A DNA stretch of 39,965 nucleotides from Candidatus Omnitrophota bacterium (GTDB lineage Bacteria > Omnitrophota > Gorgyraeia > Velamenicoccales > Velamenicoccaceae), in contig JAQUOM010000002.1 of NCBI GenBank assembly GCA_028717105.1, positions 1 through 39,965 of the forward strand, given 5' to 3'. The notes under the pieces were generated by a model. The model did no database searches, was not told the origin of the DNA, and saw only the letters and a list, made by a program, of their open reading frames with translations. The translations under genes and the position numbers were made by a program. This document shows positions 32,059 through 39,082 of this stretch, piece after piece; the first letter of the stretch is position 1; each line of letters starts with the position of its first letter.

Positions 32059-32289
32059 TTATTTTGTTTTCGCTTCAAACGACTCGCGCAAAATGGATAT
32101 TTCAGCCAGAAACCTGCTGAATTCCTCAACGGGGACAAGACCAATCATGTCTCTTCCCTTGGAAAGGACAACCAGCTTGTCATTCGCGTTGATCTTCAGC
32201 AGTTTGCGCAGTTCCACAGGGATAACCACCTGCCCTTTGCCGCCGACCGTCACGGTCCCGTAAACTTTAGGATGCATCAACCGGCTCAT
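32059..32289 (-). CDS. AbrB/SpoVT-type DNA-binding regulator
   Basis: A 76-aa swapped-hairpin AbrB domain: VTVGGKGQVVIPVELRKLLK, DKLVVLSKG, and a C-terminal helix EEFSRFLAEISILRESFEA. Such proteins act as dimers and are transcription factors or antitoxins. No toxin gene is next to it. The ATG has AGGAGG upstream. It heads the tolC-macA-macB operon with one base between it and tolC, so it is probably the operon's own regulator. An inverted repeat overlapping its promoter is a candidate binding site. Confidence 0.92.
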   Translation of the reverse strand: MSRLMHPKVYGTVTVGGKGQVVIPVELRKLLKINANDKLVVLSKGRDMIGLVPVEEFSRFLAEISILRESFEAKTK

Positions 32290-32358
32290 TGAACGTCCTC
32301 CTTTATTTCTCCGTTTAACAGGCTGCGATTCTAAAGCCCTTGTTGATCGCGCCTGAGG

Positions 32359-32422
32359 TATAATTTGTATGAATGGTATGAATTGTTAAATAAATTATAC
32401 TACTCCACGAAAACAAATCAAG
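32359..32422 (-). promoter_or_regulatory. Promoter and inverted repeat of the abrB-tolC-macAB operon
   Basis: Minus strand: TTGATT (32422-32417), 16-bp spacer, TATAAT (32400-32395). GTATAATTT at 32359-32367 and AAATTATAC at 32393-32401 form a perfect 9-bp inverted repeat, one arm of which covers the -10 box. Between them are two copies of GTATGAAT in direct repeat. This is a likely AbrB site. Confidence 0.65.
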
Positions 32423-32487
32423 GATTTTTTTCAAAAACAGGGGTGAAAAACCGGCGTAAAAAACCGCGCGGACAACCAGGAAGGGTA

Positions 32488-33246
32488 TTATTCTCCAAAA
32501 AACACTTTGAACGGCAGAGAGGCGACCTGAACGGCACTTTTGAGCCCTGACTTGGCCGTGCCCCAGGCGGCGTCGACCGTGTCGGAAACGCCGGAGAGGG
32601 CCGGCGAAAGAGTCAAGTGGATCAATTTCCCGATCTCCGTATTCTGGATCGCTTTATAAATGATCAGCTTGACGACCTCGTTCTCATCCTGCAGCCGGAC
32701 GAACGCCTGGTCTTTTATACCGATGGTATAAATATGGATTTTTTTACCGGAGGGCGCATATTCCGTATAATGGACTGTCCCGATGCTCAAGACAAAGACG
32801 TCGAAAAAGAAAGGGGTGGTGTCTTTAGCGGCAAGGTCCGGGTCTTTGATCGGCACCAGTTCCTTGATATTCACCTTACCCTCATGGTTCTTGATGATGG
32901 AAAGCCGTTCCAGATCGATGGCCAGAAGATAAATGTTCGGTTTCTTGAGGAAAACCAAATTCCCCGGATCCCAGACGATATGGATCGCATTAATATAAGC
33001 CAACTCCTTCTCATCAAAACCGGCCGGATTGTCAATGGTTATCCCCTTGGCAAAAATATGGGTCAAGAACGGCGAGTGTTCCAATTTTTGGATGGCGACC
33101 TCGATCCCCAGTTGTTGTTCGATCTCACGCTCGACTAAATCCTTCAACTTCAGGTGTGCGGCAACGACAAAGGTCGCCGCGGACAAAAGAACGATAAGAA
33201 AAAAAATGATGCCCAGGGCGATGATGAAAAATTTGAAGATTTTCAT
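32488..33246 (-). CDS. AsmA-like inner-membrane-anchored protein
   Basis: A 252-aa protein with one N-terminal TM (FKFFIIALGIIFFLIVLLSA). A periplasmic AsmA-type start follows: KDLVEREIEQQLGIEVAIQK, then repeated strand units (LLAIDLERLSIIKNHEGKVN, VFVLSIGTVHYTEYAPSGKK). It is much shorter than AsmA/TamB, closer to DUF748-like small members. AsmA-like proteins move phospholipids to the outer membrane. The ATG at 33246 lacks a good ribosome site and the frame overlaps the previous gene's end. It is last in the minus-strand run that starts with the Mla genes, which fits a lipid-transport role by inference. Confidence 0.75.
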   Translation of the reverse strand: MKIFKFFIIALGIIFFLIVLLSAATFVVAAHLKLKDLVEREIEQQLGIEVAIQKLEHSPFLTHIFAKGITIDNPAGFDEKELAYINAIHIVWDPGNLVFLKKPNIYLLAIDLERLSIIKNHEGKVNIKELVPIKDPDLAAKDTTPFFFDVFVLSIGTVHYTEYAPSGKKIHIYTIGIKDQAFVRLQDENEVVKLIIYKAIQNTEIGKLIHLTLSPALSGVSDTVDAAWGTAKSGLKSAVQVASLPFKVFFGE

Positions 33247-33256
33247 AGATAAAAGA

Positions 33257-33976
33257 TTAGCTGTCAAACCCCAGATAATCAGAAGCCGTCAGGATGACAT
33301 CGGCAATGCAATTGGCAAGGGCAATCCAGAAAAAGACCCAATACAGAGGAACGCCCGCATGGATAACGAACGCGGCCTCTTTGGCAAAGAACAGGCCGAA
33401 GAAAGATGCCGCGCTGCCGCTCCATATATAAGACGCGATAAAAAACAAAACCACGGAAACAAAATTATTCACGCACCATTTGATAAAGGTCCCGTAGTGA
33501 GTGTGCCTGTGGAGGAGATGCATCCTCAAGGCAATGAAAAAAAGCCAGACGACATTCGCCGACAAAAGAATAATAAACCACTGAAAAAACCTGTAAGCGT
33601 TCTCCTCGCTCCCCCGGACGGCAATACACATCGTGTAATACGCGAAGGAATGGAATATCAAAATCGGGAAGTCCAGCGTAAACACGACCCAACGCCACGA
33701 TTTATGCCTTTCGGAAAGAAGGGCGGCGGCATGGAGGTTGCGGGTCGGCGCAAAGAAAAACCTGATCAGGACAAACGTGCTGATGGCCAAGAGCGGAAAC
33801 CCTTTCCAGTTGTCCGCCCGGATCACCGCTTCCGCCGCGGCCGCGTATCCCCAGGCCATAAAGATCGCATAGATGATCTCTGCCCGAAGAATAAAATCAT
33901 CAAAGCGCCTGTGCAGCTCCGCCCCGCAAACACGGCAAACGTGCTTATGGCTCCCGCAAACCTTGCAATGCTCCAT
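33257..33976 (-). CDS. Zinc-ribbon membrane protein of unknown function
   Basis: A 239-aa protein with a small N-terminal zinc ribbon (Cys4, Cys7, Cys14, Cys17 in CKVCGSHKHVCRVCG), an amphipathic linker, and about six hydrophobic segments (IIYAIFMAWGYAAAA, GFPLLAISTFVLIRFFFA, WVVFTLDFPILIFHSF, FFQWFIILLSANVVWLFFIA, FVSVVLFFIASYIW, VPLYWVFFWIALANCIADVI). It starts at the ATG at 33976 with GGAGAGGG upstream, 14 bases after the previous gene. I do not recognise the family. The ribbon at the cytoplasmic end could bind nucleic acid or a protein partner. Confidence 0.6.
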   Translation of the reverse strand: MEHCKVCGSHKHVCRVCGAELHRRFDDFILRAEIIYAIFMAWGYAAAAEAVIRADNWKGFPLLAISTFVLIRFFFAPTRNLHAAALLSERHKSWRWVVFTLDFPILIFHSFAYYTMCIAVRGSEENAYRFFQWFIILLSANVVWLFFIALRMHLLHRHTHYGTFIKWCVNNFVSVVLFFIASYIWSGSAASFFGLFFAKEAAFVIHAGVPLYWVFFWIALANCIADVILTASDYLGFDS

Positions 33977-33990
33977 AAAACCGCCCTCTC

Positions 33991-34554
33991 CTAAAATTTT
34001 TCAACCTTGGCGATTTCTTCCTTGAAATACGTCAAGATGATCCCTTCGGATTCAACTCTGACATCATTTTCCCGTTCTTCTACCAACCTGCCTTCGATGA
34101 CAGGGCCAGACTTAAAATGAACCCTGACCTTTTGACCGGATACGGCGGCCTCATCGCCCTGCGCTTCATCCGGCCCCGTGCCGGCGGCGTCTTCTTCAAA
34201 CGTAATGACTTTGGCTCCGGACGATGGCCCCGCTTCCTCTCCGGTGCCGCTGACCGCGTTTTGGGCCGCCGGACCGGAACCGACCTGACTCAAGAAACGC
34301 GGCCCCTTGGACGCCAGGGCCTGGCCGCTTTCGCTATAAAGTTGCGTCATGGCCTCGCCGACGATCCCGGAGGCATCGCCGCCGGAGCCTGCAGCCTCTT
34401 CTTCGTTTGAAACCCGGGCCTTCTGCCTGCCGGCCTTGGCCGCTGCCGCCATCCCGCCGGTGAGCGTCGTATATTCCAGCGTAGACTGCGCCAGCACCCC
34501 ATCGCAAAAAGCAAACAAACAAAAAAAAGATATGATGCCTTTCAAGATTTTCAT
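33991..34554 (-). CDS. Secreted low-complexity protein with C-terminal small beta domain
   Basis: A 187-aa protein with a signal peptide (GIISFFCLFAFCDGVLA, cleavage before QSTLEY). The mid region is Gly/Ala/Glu-rich and probably disordered. The last 45 residues (KVRVHFKSGPVIEGRLVEER then NDVRVESEGIILTYFKEEIA) look like an Sm-like or SH3-type small barrel. The start overlaps the smr stop by four bases (ATGA). No family is recognised. A periplasmic location is predicted; function unknown. Confidence 0.65.
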   Translation of the reverse strand: MKILKGIISFFCLFAFCDGVLAQSTLEYTTLTGGMAAAAKAGRQKARVSNEEEAAGSGGDASGIVGEAMTQLYSESGQALASKGPRFLSQVGSGPAAQNAVSGTGEEAGPSSGAKVITFEEDAAGTGPDEAQGDEAAVSGQKVRVHFKSGPVIEGRLVEERENDVRVESEGIILTYFKEEIAKVEKF

Positions 34555-34847
34555 CGTTGATATCCGTATAACCCTATTCTTTTCCTGTTGGACTGGTGCT
34601 TAAAATGGACGAAAATACGGCCAAAATTCTTATCGTCTTTCTCGACCCTGTGATAGAGCTGTTTAAACTTAGGCTGGTCCAAAAAACGCAGGACGCGCTT
34701 TTTTAGCTCACCGCTCCCCTTGCCGGTAATGATCTCAACCAAAGGGATCCTTTTGCTTATGGCTTCCTCCATGATCCGGTGAAGCTCCGCGTCGATCGCC
34801 CGGCCTTTATTGAAGATGTCATGCAGATCGCATTTGATCTTTGCCAT
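34551..34847 (-). CDS. Stand-alone Smr-domain protein
   Basis: A 98-aa Smr (MutS2 C-terminal type) domain: KCDLHDIFNKGRAIDAELHR, VEIITGKGSGELKKRVLRFL, LYHRVEKDDKNFGRIFVHF. The DLH motif and the GKGSG loop are the nuclease-type motifs of the family. It acts on branched DNA or on RNA at stalled ribosomes in various Smr proteins. It starts 12 bases after the archaemetzincin stop and overlaps the next gene by four bases. Why it is in an envelope gene run is unclear. Confidence 0.88.
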   Translation of the reverse strand: MAKIKCDLHDIFNKGRAIDAELHRIMEEAISKRIPLVEIITGKGSGELKKRVLRFLDQPKFKQLYHRVEKDDKNFGRIFVHFKHQSNRKRIGLYGYQR

Positions 34848-34859
34848 GGTCTCCTTTTT

Positions 34860-35396
34860 TTAAGATTTCCGGGCCGATATCTTCCGCTTGCAGGCGGCAC
34901 AGAAGGCGGCTTTCTTTGCGTCCGTGTCGTTGACGGAATCAGAAAAGAACATGGCGCAGCGACGATGCGAACAATGGGAAAGCCGCAGGGTATGGCCAAG
35001 CTCGTGGATCGATTCTTTGATCGCCCGGGAATAAAACAATTCCTTGTCCTGTTTTCGACCGTAGAACTCCGGCTTCAGGCGCGCAAGCGACAGCAGGCAA
35101 CACCCTGTCCTGCGATTAGCCAGGCCGAAAATAAAATTCATAGGGTCCGTATGCATGTCCGCGTCCATGACGCCCAGCACCCTCTCCTCTTTTGTATTGA
35201 TGATGAATTCGCCGGCAAGGTCGTCTAAAATGGCATTGGCGTAATACTGGCGCCTCCTGAAGTCATAGGCCTCCTCAGGGATAGGCCTTTTGGGTTCGAT
35301 CGCCACGTCCGCAGAAAACGATCTGGCAAGCCCTGCAGCCAGGCGGTCAAACACCTCATGCCTCGGCATGCCTATGGGGATCAAAAAAATCTTCAT
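34860..35396 (-). CDS. amzA: Archaemetzincin-family metalloprotease with altered motif
   Basis: A 178-aa protein of the archaemetzincin family, zinc peptidases with a second structural zinc site. The motif HELGHTLRLSHC (residues 131-142) continues to Cys147, Met149 and a C-terminal CAAC (166-169). In the family consensus HExxHxxGxxHC the eighth position is Gly; here it is Arg138 (codon CGG), one base from GGG. The catalytic Glu132 and the three zinc histidines remain (His131, His135, His141). Whether this destroys activity or marks a subfamily is open. The ATG at 35396 has only GGGGAAAA upstream. It lies next to the Mla set; the target is unknown. Confidence 0.88.
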   Translation of the reverse strand: MKIFLIPIGMPRHEVFDRLAAGLARSFSADVAIEPKRPIPEEAYDFRRRQYYANAILDDLAGEFIINTKEERVLGVMDADMHTDPMNFIFGLANRRTGCCLLSLARLKPEFYGRKQDKELFYSRAIKESIHELGHTLRLSHCSHRRCAMFFSDSVNDTDAKKAAFCAACKRKISARKS

Positions 35397-35438
35397 GGTT
35401 TTCCCCTATCTCATCGCATCGCGCAGGCAAACGAGAAG

Positions 35439-35475
35439 GCCTGCCTGCCCGCTTGTCTTCGACAAACAGGCAGGC
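35439..35475. repeat. GC-rich inverted repeat before archaemetzincin
   Basis: GCCTGCCTG (35439-35447) pairs with CAGGCAGGC (35467-35475), with an inner TTGTC/GACAA stem and a TTC loop. It fills the gap between the PqiC-like gene and archaemetzincin. Similar GCCTGCC words recur in the next GC-rich gap (37614-37766). Confidence 0.7.
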
Positions 35476-35489
35476 GTGCCGGCAAAGCT

Positions 35490-36131
35490 TCATTCCCCTG
35501 CCTTGCCGGCCAGGCCGGCGACAGCTTCAGCGATCTGGCGGCTCAGGGACGTCATCGCGACGCTCAAGGCGTCGGTCAATCCTTCGTATGTAGCCGACCC
35601 GATCGGCTCGTTGAAGGCGGAACGTTTCGTCATGACGACATCTTTGGCTTTCACGTCCAGAACAGACCACTGCACCACCAGCCCAAGGTTCTCATCCAGG
35701 CGCGCATCCCAATCAAGCAGCTCGACGATCACCTGATACCGCACGGAGACAAAAAAGTTCCACGGAAAAGTCTCGATCACCGCCGTCGGGAACATCCCGG
35801 CAAGCTCCTCGTTAATGCGACGCGCCATCGCCGCATCCAGGGATTCGCCCCAGCGGTCGAATTGGGCAATCACAAGCCTCTTGTTTCTGTCGCGTGTCAC
35901 GATCTGCGGACGGGCCAGATAAGCCGGGATCTTCACGGGCCCCACGCTGATCACCGTGCCGTCGGGAACGCCGGAAATTTGATCACCGCTGCCTTGAACG
36001 CTCACAGGGCTGTCAAGCATGTAAAACCGTGCATCCGGGCTATTGCCGACAGACACGCATCCGCCGCAAGACAAAACTGCCCCTGCGCACAAACAAAAAC
36101 ACAATAAAAGGACCACCATGGATCGTCTCAT
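35490..36131 (-). CDS. PqiC-like ABC-transport auxiliary lipoprotein
   Basis: A 213-aa lipoprotein of the ABC_trans_aux (PqiC) family. Signal peptide (VVLLLCFCLCAGAVLSC) with a lipobox Cys at LSC or GGC. The mature part begins RFYMLDSPVSVQG, followed by ISVGPVKIPAYLARPQIVTR, RWGESLDAAMARRINEEL and VRYQVIVELLDWDA, all usual for the family. PqiC-type lipoproteins sit in the outer membrane and receive lipids from MCE tunnels. The ATG at 36131 has AGGAGG upstream and lies one base after the mlaD-like stop. It completes an MCE system with the genes just upstream. Confidence 0.9.
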   Translation of the reverse strand: MRRSMVVLLLCFCLCAGAVLSCGGCVSVGNSPDARFYMLDSPVSVQGSGDQISGVPDGTVISVGPVKIPAYLARPQIVTRDRNKRLVIAQFDRWGESLDAAMARRINEELAGMFPTAVIETFPWNFFVSVRYQVIVELLDWDARLDENLGLVVQWSVLDVKAKDVVMTKRSAFNEPIGSATYEGLTDALSVAMTSLSRQIAEAVAGLAGKAGE

Positions 36132-36132
36132 A

Positions 36133-36840
36133 TCATTCGCCTCCTCTGGGAACCTGCTTGCCTTTGATGATCGCCTCCGGATGTTCTTCAAGATATTCAG
36201 CCAGCAATCTCATGGAGCGCGAGGCCATCGTTACCTCCCCAACGGCTTTTTCCAGTACGTAGAGCCCCTCGGGGCTGACCAATTTATTGATCCCCTCTAC
36301 CGTTTTTTCCAGGCTGTCGGCGATCTCCTTGATCGGCAATTCGTTCATCAGCTCAAAGATATCCGGCGAGGTAGGCAGGGCCGGCAGCTCCGGATATTTT
36401 TTGACGATCCCGTGCAGTTTCACCTCTTTATCGGGGTAAAAATCAAAAGAAATCATCAGCTGATTGGTGATAAAATTCTGAATATCCAGGCGCGCCTTAA
36501 GGCCCCGCTCGATCAGGGTCTTATACTCGGGGTAACCTATCTTGTCCGGGAATCCCTCCACGCGCGACAATTCTACATCAACGATGGTCGCAATCAGGAC
36601 ATCCCCGGTCCCGGGATGATAGACCAGATGGATCCGGTCGACATTCCCGATCTGAACCCCCTTAAAAATGACGGGCGAACCTTCAGACAACCCCTTGACC
36701 GAACCTTCAAAATACAAAACATATTTGTCCGATTGCGGAAAGAGAAGCCCCGAACCAAAAAAGACGATTGCGGCCACGAATAGAACGACGGCCCCCACCA
36801 CAAACGCACCGATCAACCTTTTGTTCGCTTTCTTTATCAT
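36133..36840 (-). CDS. mlaD: MlaD/MCE-domain substrate-binding protein
   Basis: A 235-aa inner-membrane-anchored protein with one TM (LIGAFVVGAVVLFVAAIVFF) and one MCE domain (KYVLYFEGSVKGLSEGSPVI, FKGVQIGNVDRIHL). After the MCE core comes a helical C-terminal tail (EIADSLEKTVEGINKLV) that may extend toward the outer membrane. It forms hexameric lipid-binding rings in the family. It overlaps the ATPase gene by four bases (ATGA) and precedes the PqiC-like lipoprotein. Its role is phospholipid movement between membranes, direction unknown. Confidence 0.93.
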   Translation of the reverse strand: MIKKANKRLIGAFVVGAVVLFVAAIVFFGSGLLFPQSDKYVLYFEGSVKGLSEGSPVIFKGVQIGNVDRIHLVYHPGTGDVLIATIVDVELSRVEGFPDKIGYPEYKTLIERGLKARLDIQNFITNQLMISFDFYPDKEVKLHGIVKKYPELPALPTSPDIFELMNELPIKEIADSLEKTVEGINKLVSPEGLYVLEKAVGEVTMASRSMRLLAEYLEEHPEAIIKGKQVPRGGE

Positions 36841-37613
36841 GAAACCGCTCCTTCTTGTCTCTCGCCCCTCGTCAAAAACTCGATCACCTTAGGATCCCGA
36901 GACGTTCTCAGCAATTCCTTGGGATTGCCGATCGCGCCCATCGTCTTCTTACGGTCATCCAAAAACAAGGCATTCGTGCCAACGGCAAAAATGCTCGCCA
37001 ATTCGTGCGTAACGATCAAAATGGTCGCGCCCAGGGTATCGCGCAACTGCAGGATCAGGTCATCGAGCATTCTGGCGCTGACAGGATCGAGCCCCGCAGA
37101 CGGTTCGTCAAAAAAGATGATCTCCGGGTCCAGCGCAATGGCGCGCGCGAGCCCCGCGCGCTTACGCATGCCGCCGGAGATCTCCGATGGATAGAAATCT
37201 TCGTAACCCGAAAGGCCCACCATCGCAAGCTTCAAGGCGACGATGTCGCGGATCTGCCCACGCGATAAACTCGCGTAAATCTCGAGCGGCAAGGCGATAT
37301 TCTCGCTCAGGGTGAGAGAACTCCACAGGGCACCGCCTTGATACAAGACGCCAAAACGCCGCATGACCGCTTTCTGCCCTTCATCGTCTAAGGCCCAGAG
37401 GTCTATGCCGCTATAAAGAACCTCTCCTTTTTGCGGCCGAAGCAATCCGATCAAAGCCTTGAGCAACGTGCTCTTGCCGCAGCCGCTCGCTCCCATCACG
37501 ATGAAAATATCGCCCTTTGTGACGCTGAAATTGATATCGCGCATCACGACATAATCGTTGTAAGCAAGTTCCAAATTCCGGACTTCAATGATCGGTGTTT
37601 GTGTTTGATCCAT
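36837..37613 (-). CDS. mlaF: MlaF-like ABC ATPase
   Basis: A 258-aa ATPase of the MlaF/Ttg2A group. Walker A GASGCGKST, Q-loop LYQGGALWSSLTLSEN, signature SGGMRKRAGLARA (the M-R-K-R variant typical of MlaF), Walker B IIFFDEPSAGLDP, and switch VTHEL. The C-terminal stretch FLTRGERQEG is short. The ATG at 37613 has AAGGA upstream and lies after a GC-rich hairpin-rich gap. It drives MlaE and MlaD. Confidence 0.96.
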   Translation of the reverse strand: MDQTQTPIIEVRNLELAYNDYVVMRDINFSVTKGDIFIVMGASGCGKSTLLKALIGLLRPQKGEVLYSGIDLWALDDEGQKAVMRRFGVLYQGGALWSSLTLSENIALPLEIYASLSRGQIRDIVALKLAMVGLSGYEDFYPSEISGGMRKRAGLARAIALDPEIIFFDEPSAGLDPVSARMLDDLILQLRDTLGATILIVTHELASIFAVGTNALFLDDRKKTMGAIGNPKELLRTSRDPKVIEFLTRGERQEGAVS

Positions 37614-37766
37614 AGGTTCCTTAAAAACCCCTCGGGCTGCCCTCCGGCCAACCGGCCGGGGCCTACCCGCCTGTCTTTTTTGTCCGCCCAGCGGGGCGCG
37701 ACGCCCCTATCCGCCATGGCTTTGCCTGCAAAACAAAGGCAGCCTGCGGCCCGGCCTCAAGGGTCT
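37614..37766. repeat. GC-rich cluster of inverted repeats between mlaE-like and mlaF-like genes
   Basis: This holds GGGGCG-CGA-CGCCCC, CCGGCC-AA-CCGGCCGG and a GGCTTTGCCTGC/GGCAGCC-type stem with TTTTTT nearby. It is the widest break among the Mla genes. It could act as a partial terminator, a processing site or a REP-type repeat cluster. Confidence 0.65.
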
Positions 37767-38891
37767 CTAAACACCCAGCATCTGGCACACAAAGGTAATG
37801 ACGGCTGTCGCGACCACAATGGCTGTGACGGCCGTGACGACCGCCGACGTCGTCGCCTCACCGACACCGGCCGCGCTGCGTTCACACTGCATGCCGCGCA
37901 AACATCCCGAAACAGCGATGATCACGCCAAAAACCACGCTGTGCGCCAAACCGATCCAGAGATTACTCAAGTTGACAGCGGCCTGCGTATGATGCAGGTA
38001 TTCAACGGGATTGATCCCAAGCACCGAGGCGCTGATCATAAACCCGCCCGCAATCCCCATCAGGTTCGCATAAAGCGTCAACAACGGCATCATGATCACC
38101 ATCGCCAAAACGCGCGGCATGACAAGAAACTCAATAGGCGAAACCCCGAGGGTCCTGAGCGCGTCGATCTCTTCATTGGTCTGCATGATCCCGAGTTCGG
38201 CCGCAAACGACGCGCCCGTCCGGCCCGACATGATAATACCGGTCATGATGGCGCCCATCACACGCACCATGGCAATACCTACGATGTCCGCGATAAAGAT
38301 CTGTGCACCGAACATCTCAAGCTGGATAACGCCGATAAAAGCCAGGATCACGCCTACGAGAACGCTGATCAGCGACACCAGCCCCAGGGCATGAACGCCG
38401 CAGCGCTGGACGATCATCACAAAATCATCCCGTCTGAAGAATGACTTCCCTCCGGCCAACCGGCCAAAGGCCACAGCCAACTCTCCCAGGAAATCGATAA
38501 GAACAAACATGCCATTCTTGACGCGAACAGCCTGGTCGCCGATGCGCTCCAGGAATGACAACGGCTCAGGCTCCGGTGCCGCAACCTTTTCTTTCGTCCT
38601 GGAAGCAAGGTCCAGAAACTTGCGCACGCCTTCGGGCAGGCCGTCCTGCGCGACCCGGATGTCCTTCTTGCGGCAAAGCTTGGCGGCCTCGAGCACAAAC
38701 GCGATCAAAGCGCTGTCCCACTTCTTGACGCCTGATACATCAAAAGCGGCTTCTTGAATATCTTTATGTTGATCTAGCTGAAGGACAACGGTATCTATGG
38801 AAGGCGTGCGCGAAGACATCTGCCACTCCCCTGACAATTTGATCAGGAGCCTGCCGGGCCGGGAACCATCGAAAAAAATCTGATCTGCCAT
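37767..38891 (-). CDS. mlaE: MlaE permease fused to an N-terminal STAS (MlaB) domain
   Basis: A 374-aa fusion. Residues about 10-105 form a STAS domain like MlaB (IDTVVLQLDQHKDIQEAAFD, SALIAFVLEAAKLC). Residues about 125-374 are the MlaE permease with about five TMs and the family motifs SFFRRDDFVMIVQRCGVHAL, MTGIIMSGRTGASFAAELGI and EEIDALRTLGVSPIEFLVMP. STAS-MlaE fusion is known in some lineages and removes the need for a separate MlaB gene. The ATG at 38891 has no strong ribosome site. It is the first gene of the Mla set. Confidence 0.95.
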   Translation of the reverse strand: MADQIFFDGSRPGRLLIKLSGEWQMSSRTPSIDTVVLQLDQHKDIQEAAFDVSGVKKWDSALIAFVLEAAKLCRKKDIRVAQDGLPEGVRKFLDLASRTKEKVAAPEPEPLSFLERIGDQAVRVKNGMFVLIDFLGELAVAFGRLAGGKSFFRRDDFVMIVQRCGVHALGLVSLISVLVGVILAFIGVIQLEMFGAQIFIADIVGIAMVRVMGAIMTGIIMSGRTGASFAAELGIMQTNEEIDALRTLGVSPIEFLVMPRVLAMVIMMPLLTLYANLMGIAGGFMISASVLGINPVEYLHHTQAAVNLSNLWIGLAHSVVFGVIIAVSGCLRGMQCERSAAGVGEATTSAVVTAVTAIVVATAVITFVCQMLGV

Positions 38892-39082
38892 GAAGTCAAT
38901 AAAGCTGTTGCCTCAAGAGTAAGCGCAGACTTTTCACCCCGCGCTCCGAGGGCATGGGTTGGAAAAGCTAAGTGTTATTGTAACAAACGAATGGGGAAAG
39001 GGAAAGGAATAATGGGGGACCGTTGGCGTCAGGCAGGATGATCGATAATCACCCCCGTCACCATGGCCGTCCGGGACATCTG

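Noticed and set aside
32059-32289. AbrB gene as antitoxin of a toxin-antitoxin pair
   Set aside because: No toxin-like small gene lies on either side; the neighbours are a promoter region and tolC.
39000-39082. Coding sequence in the gap between mlaE and acr3
   Set aside because: Only short frames without ribosome sites or domain features; nothing else seen in this 190-base gap.
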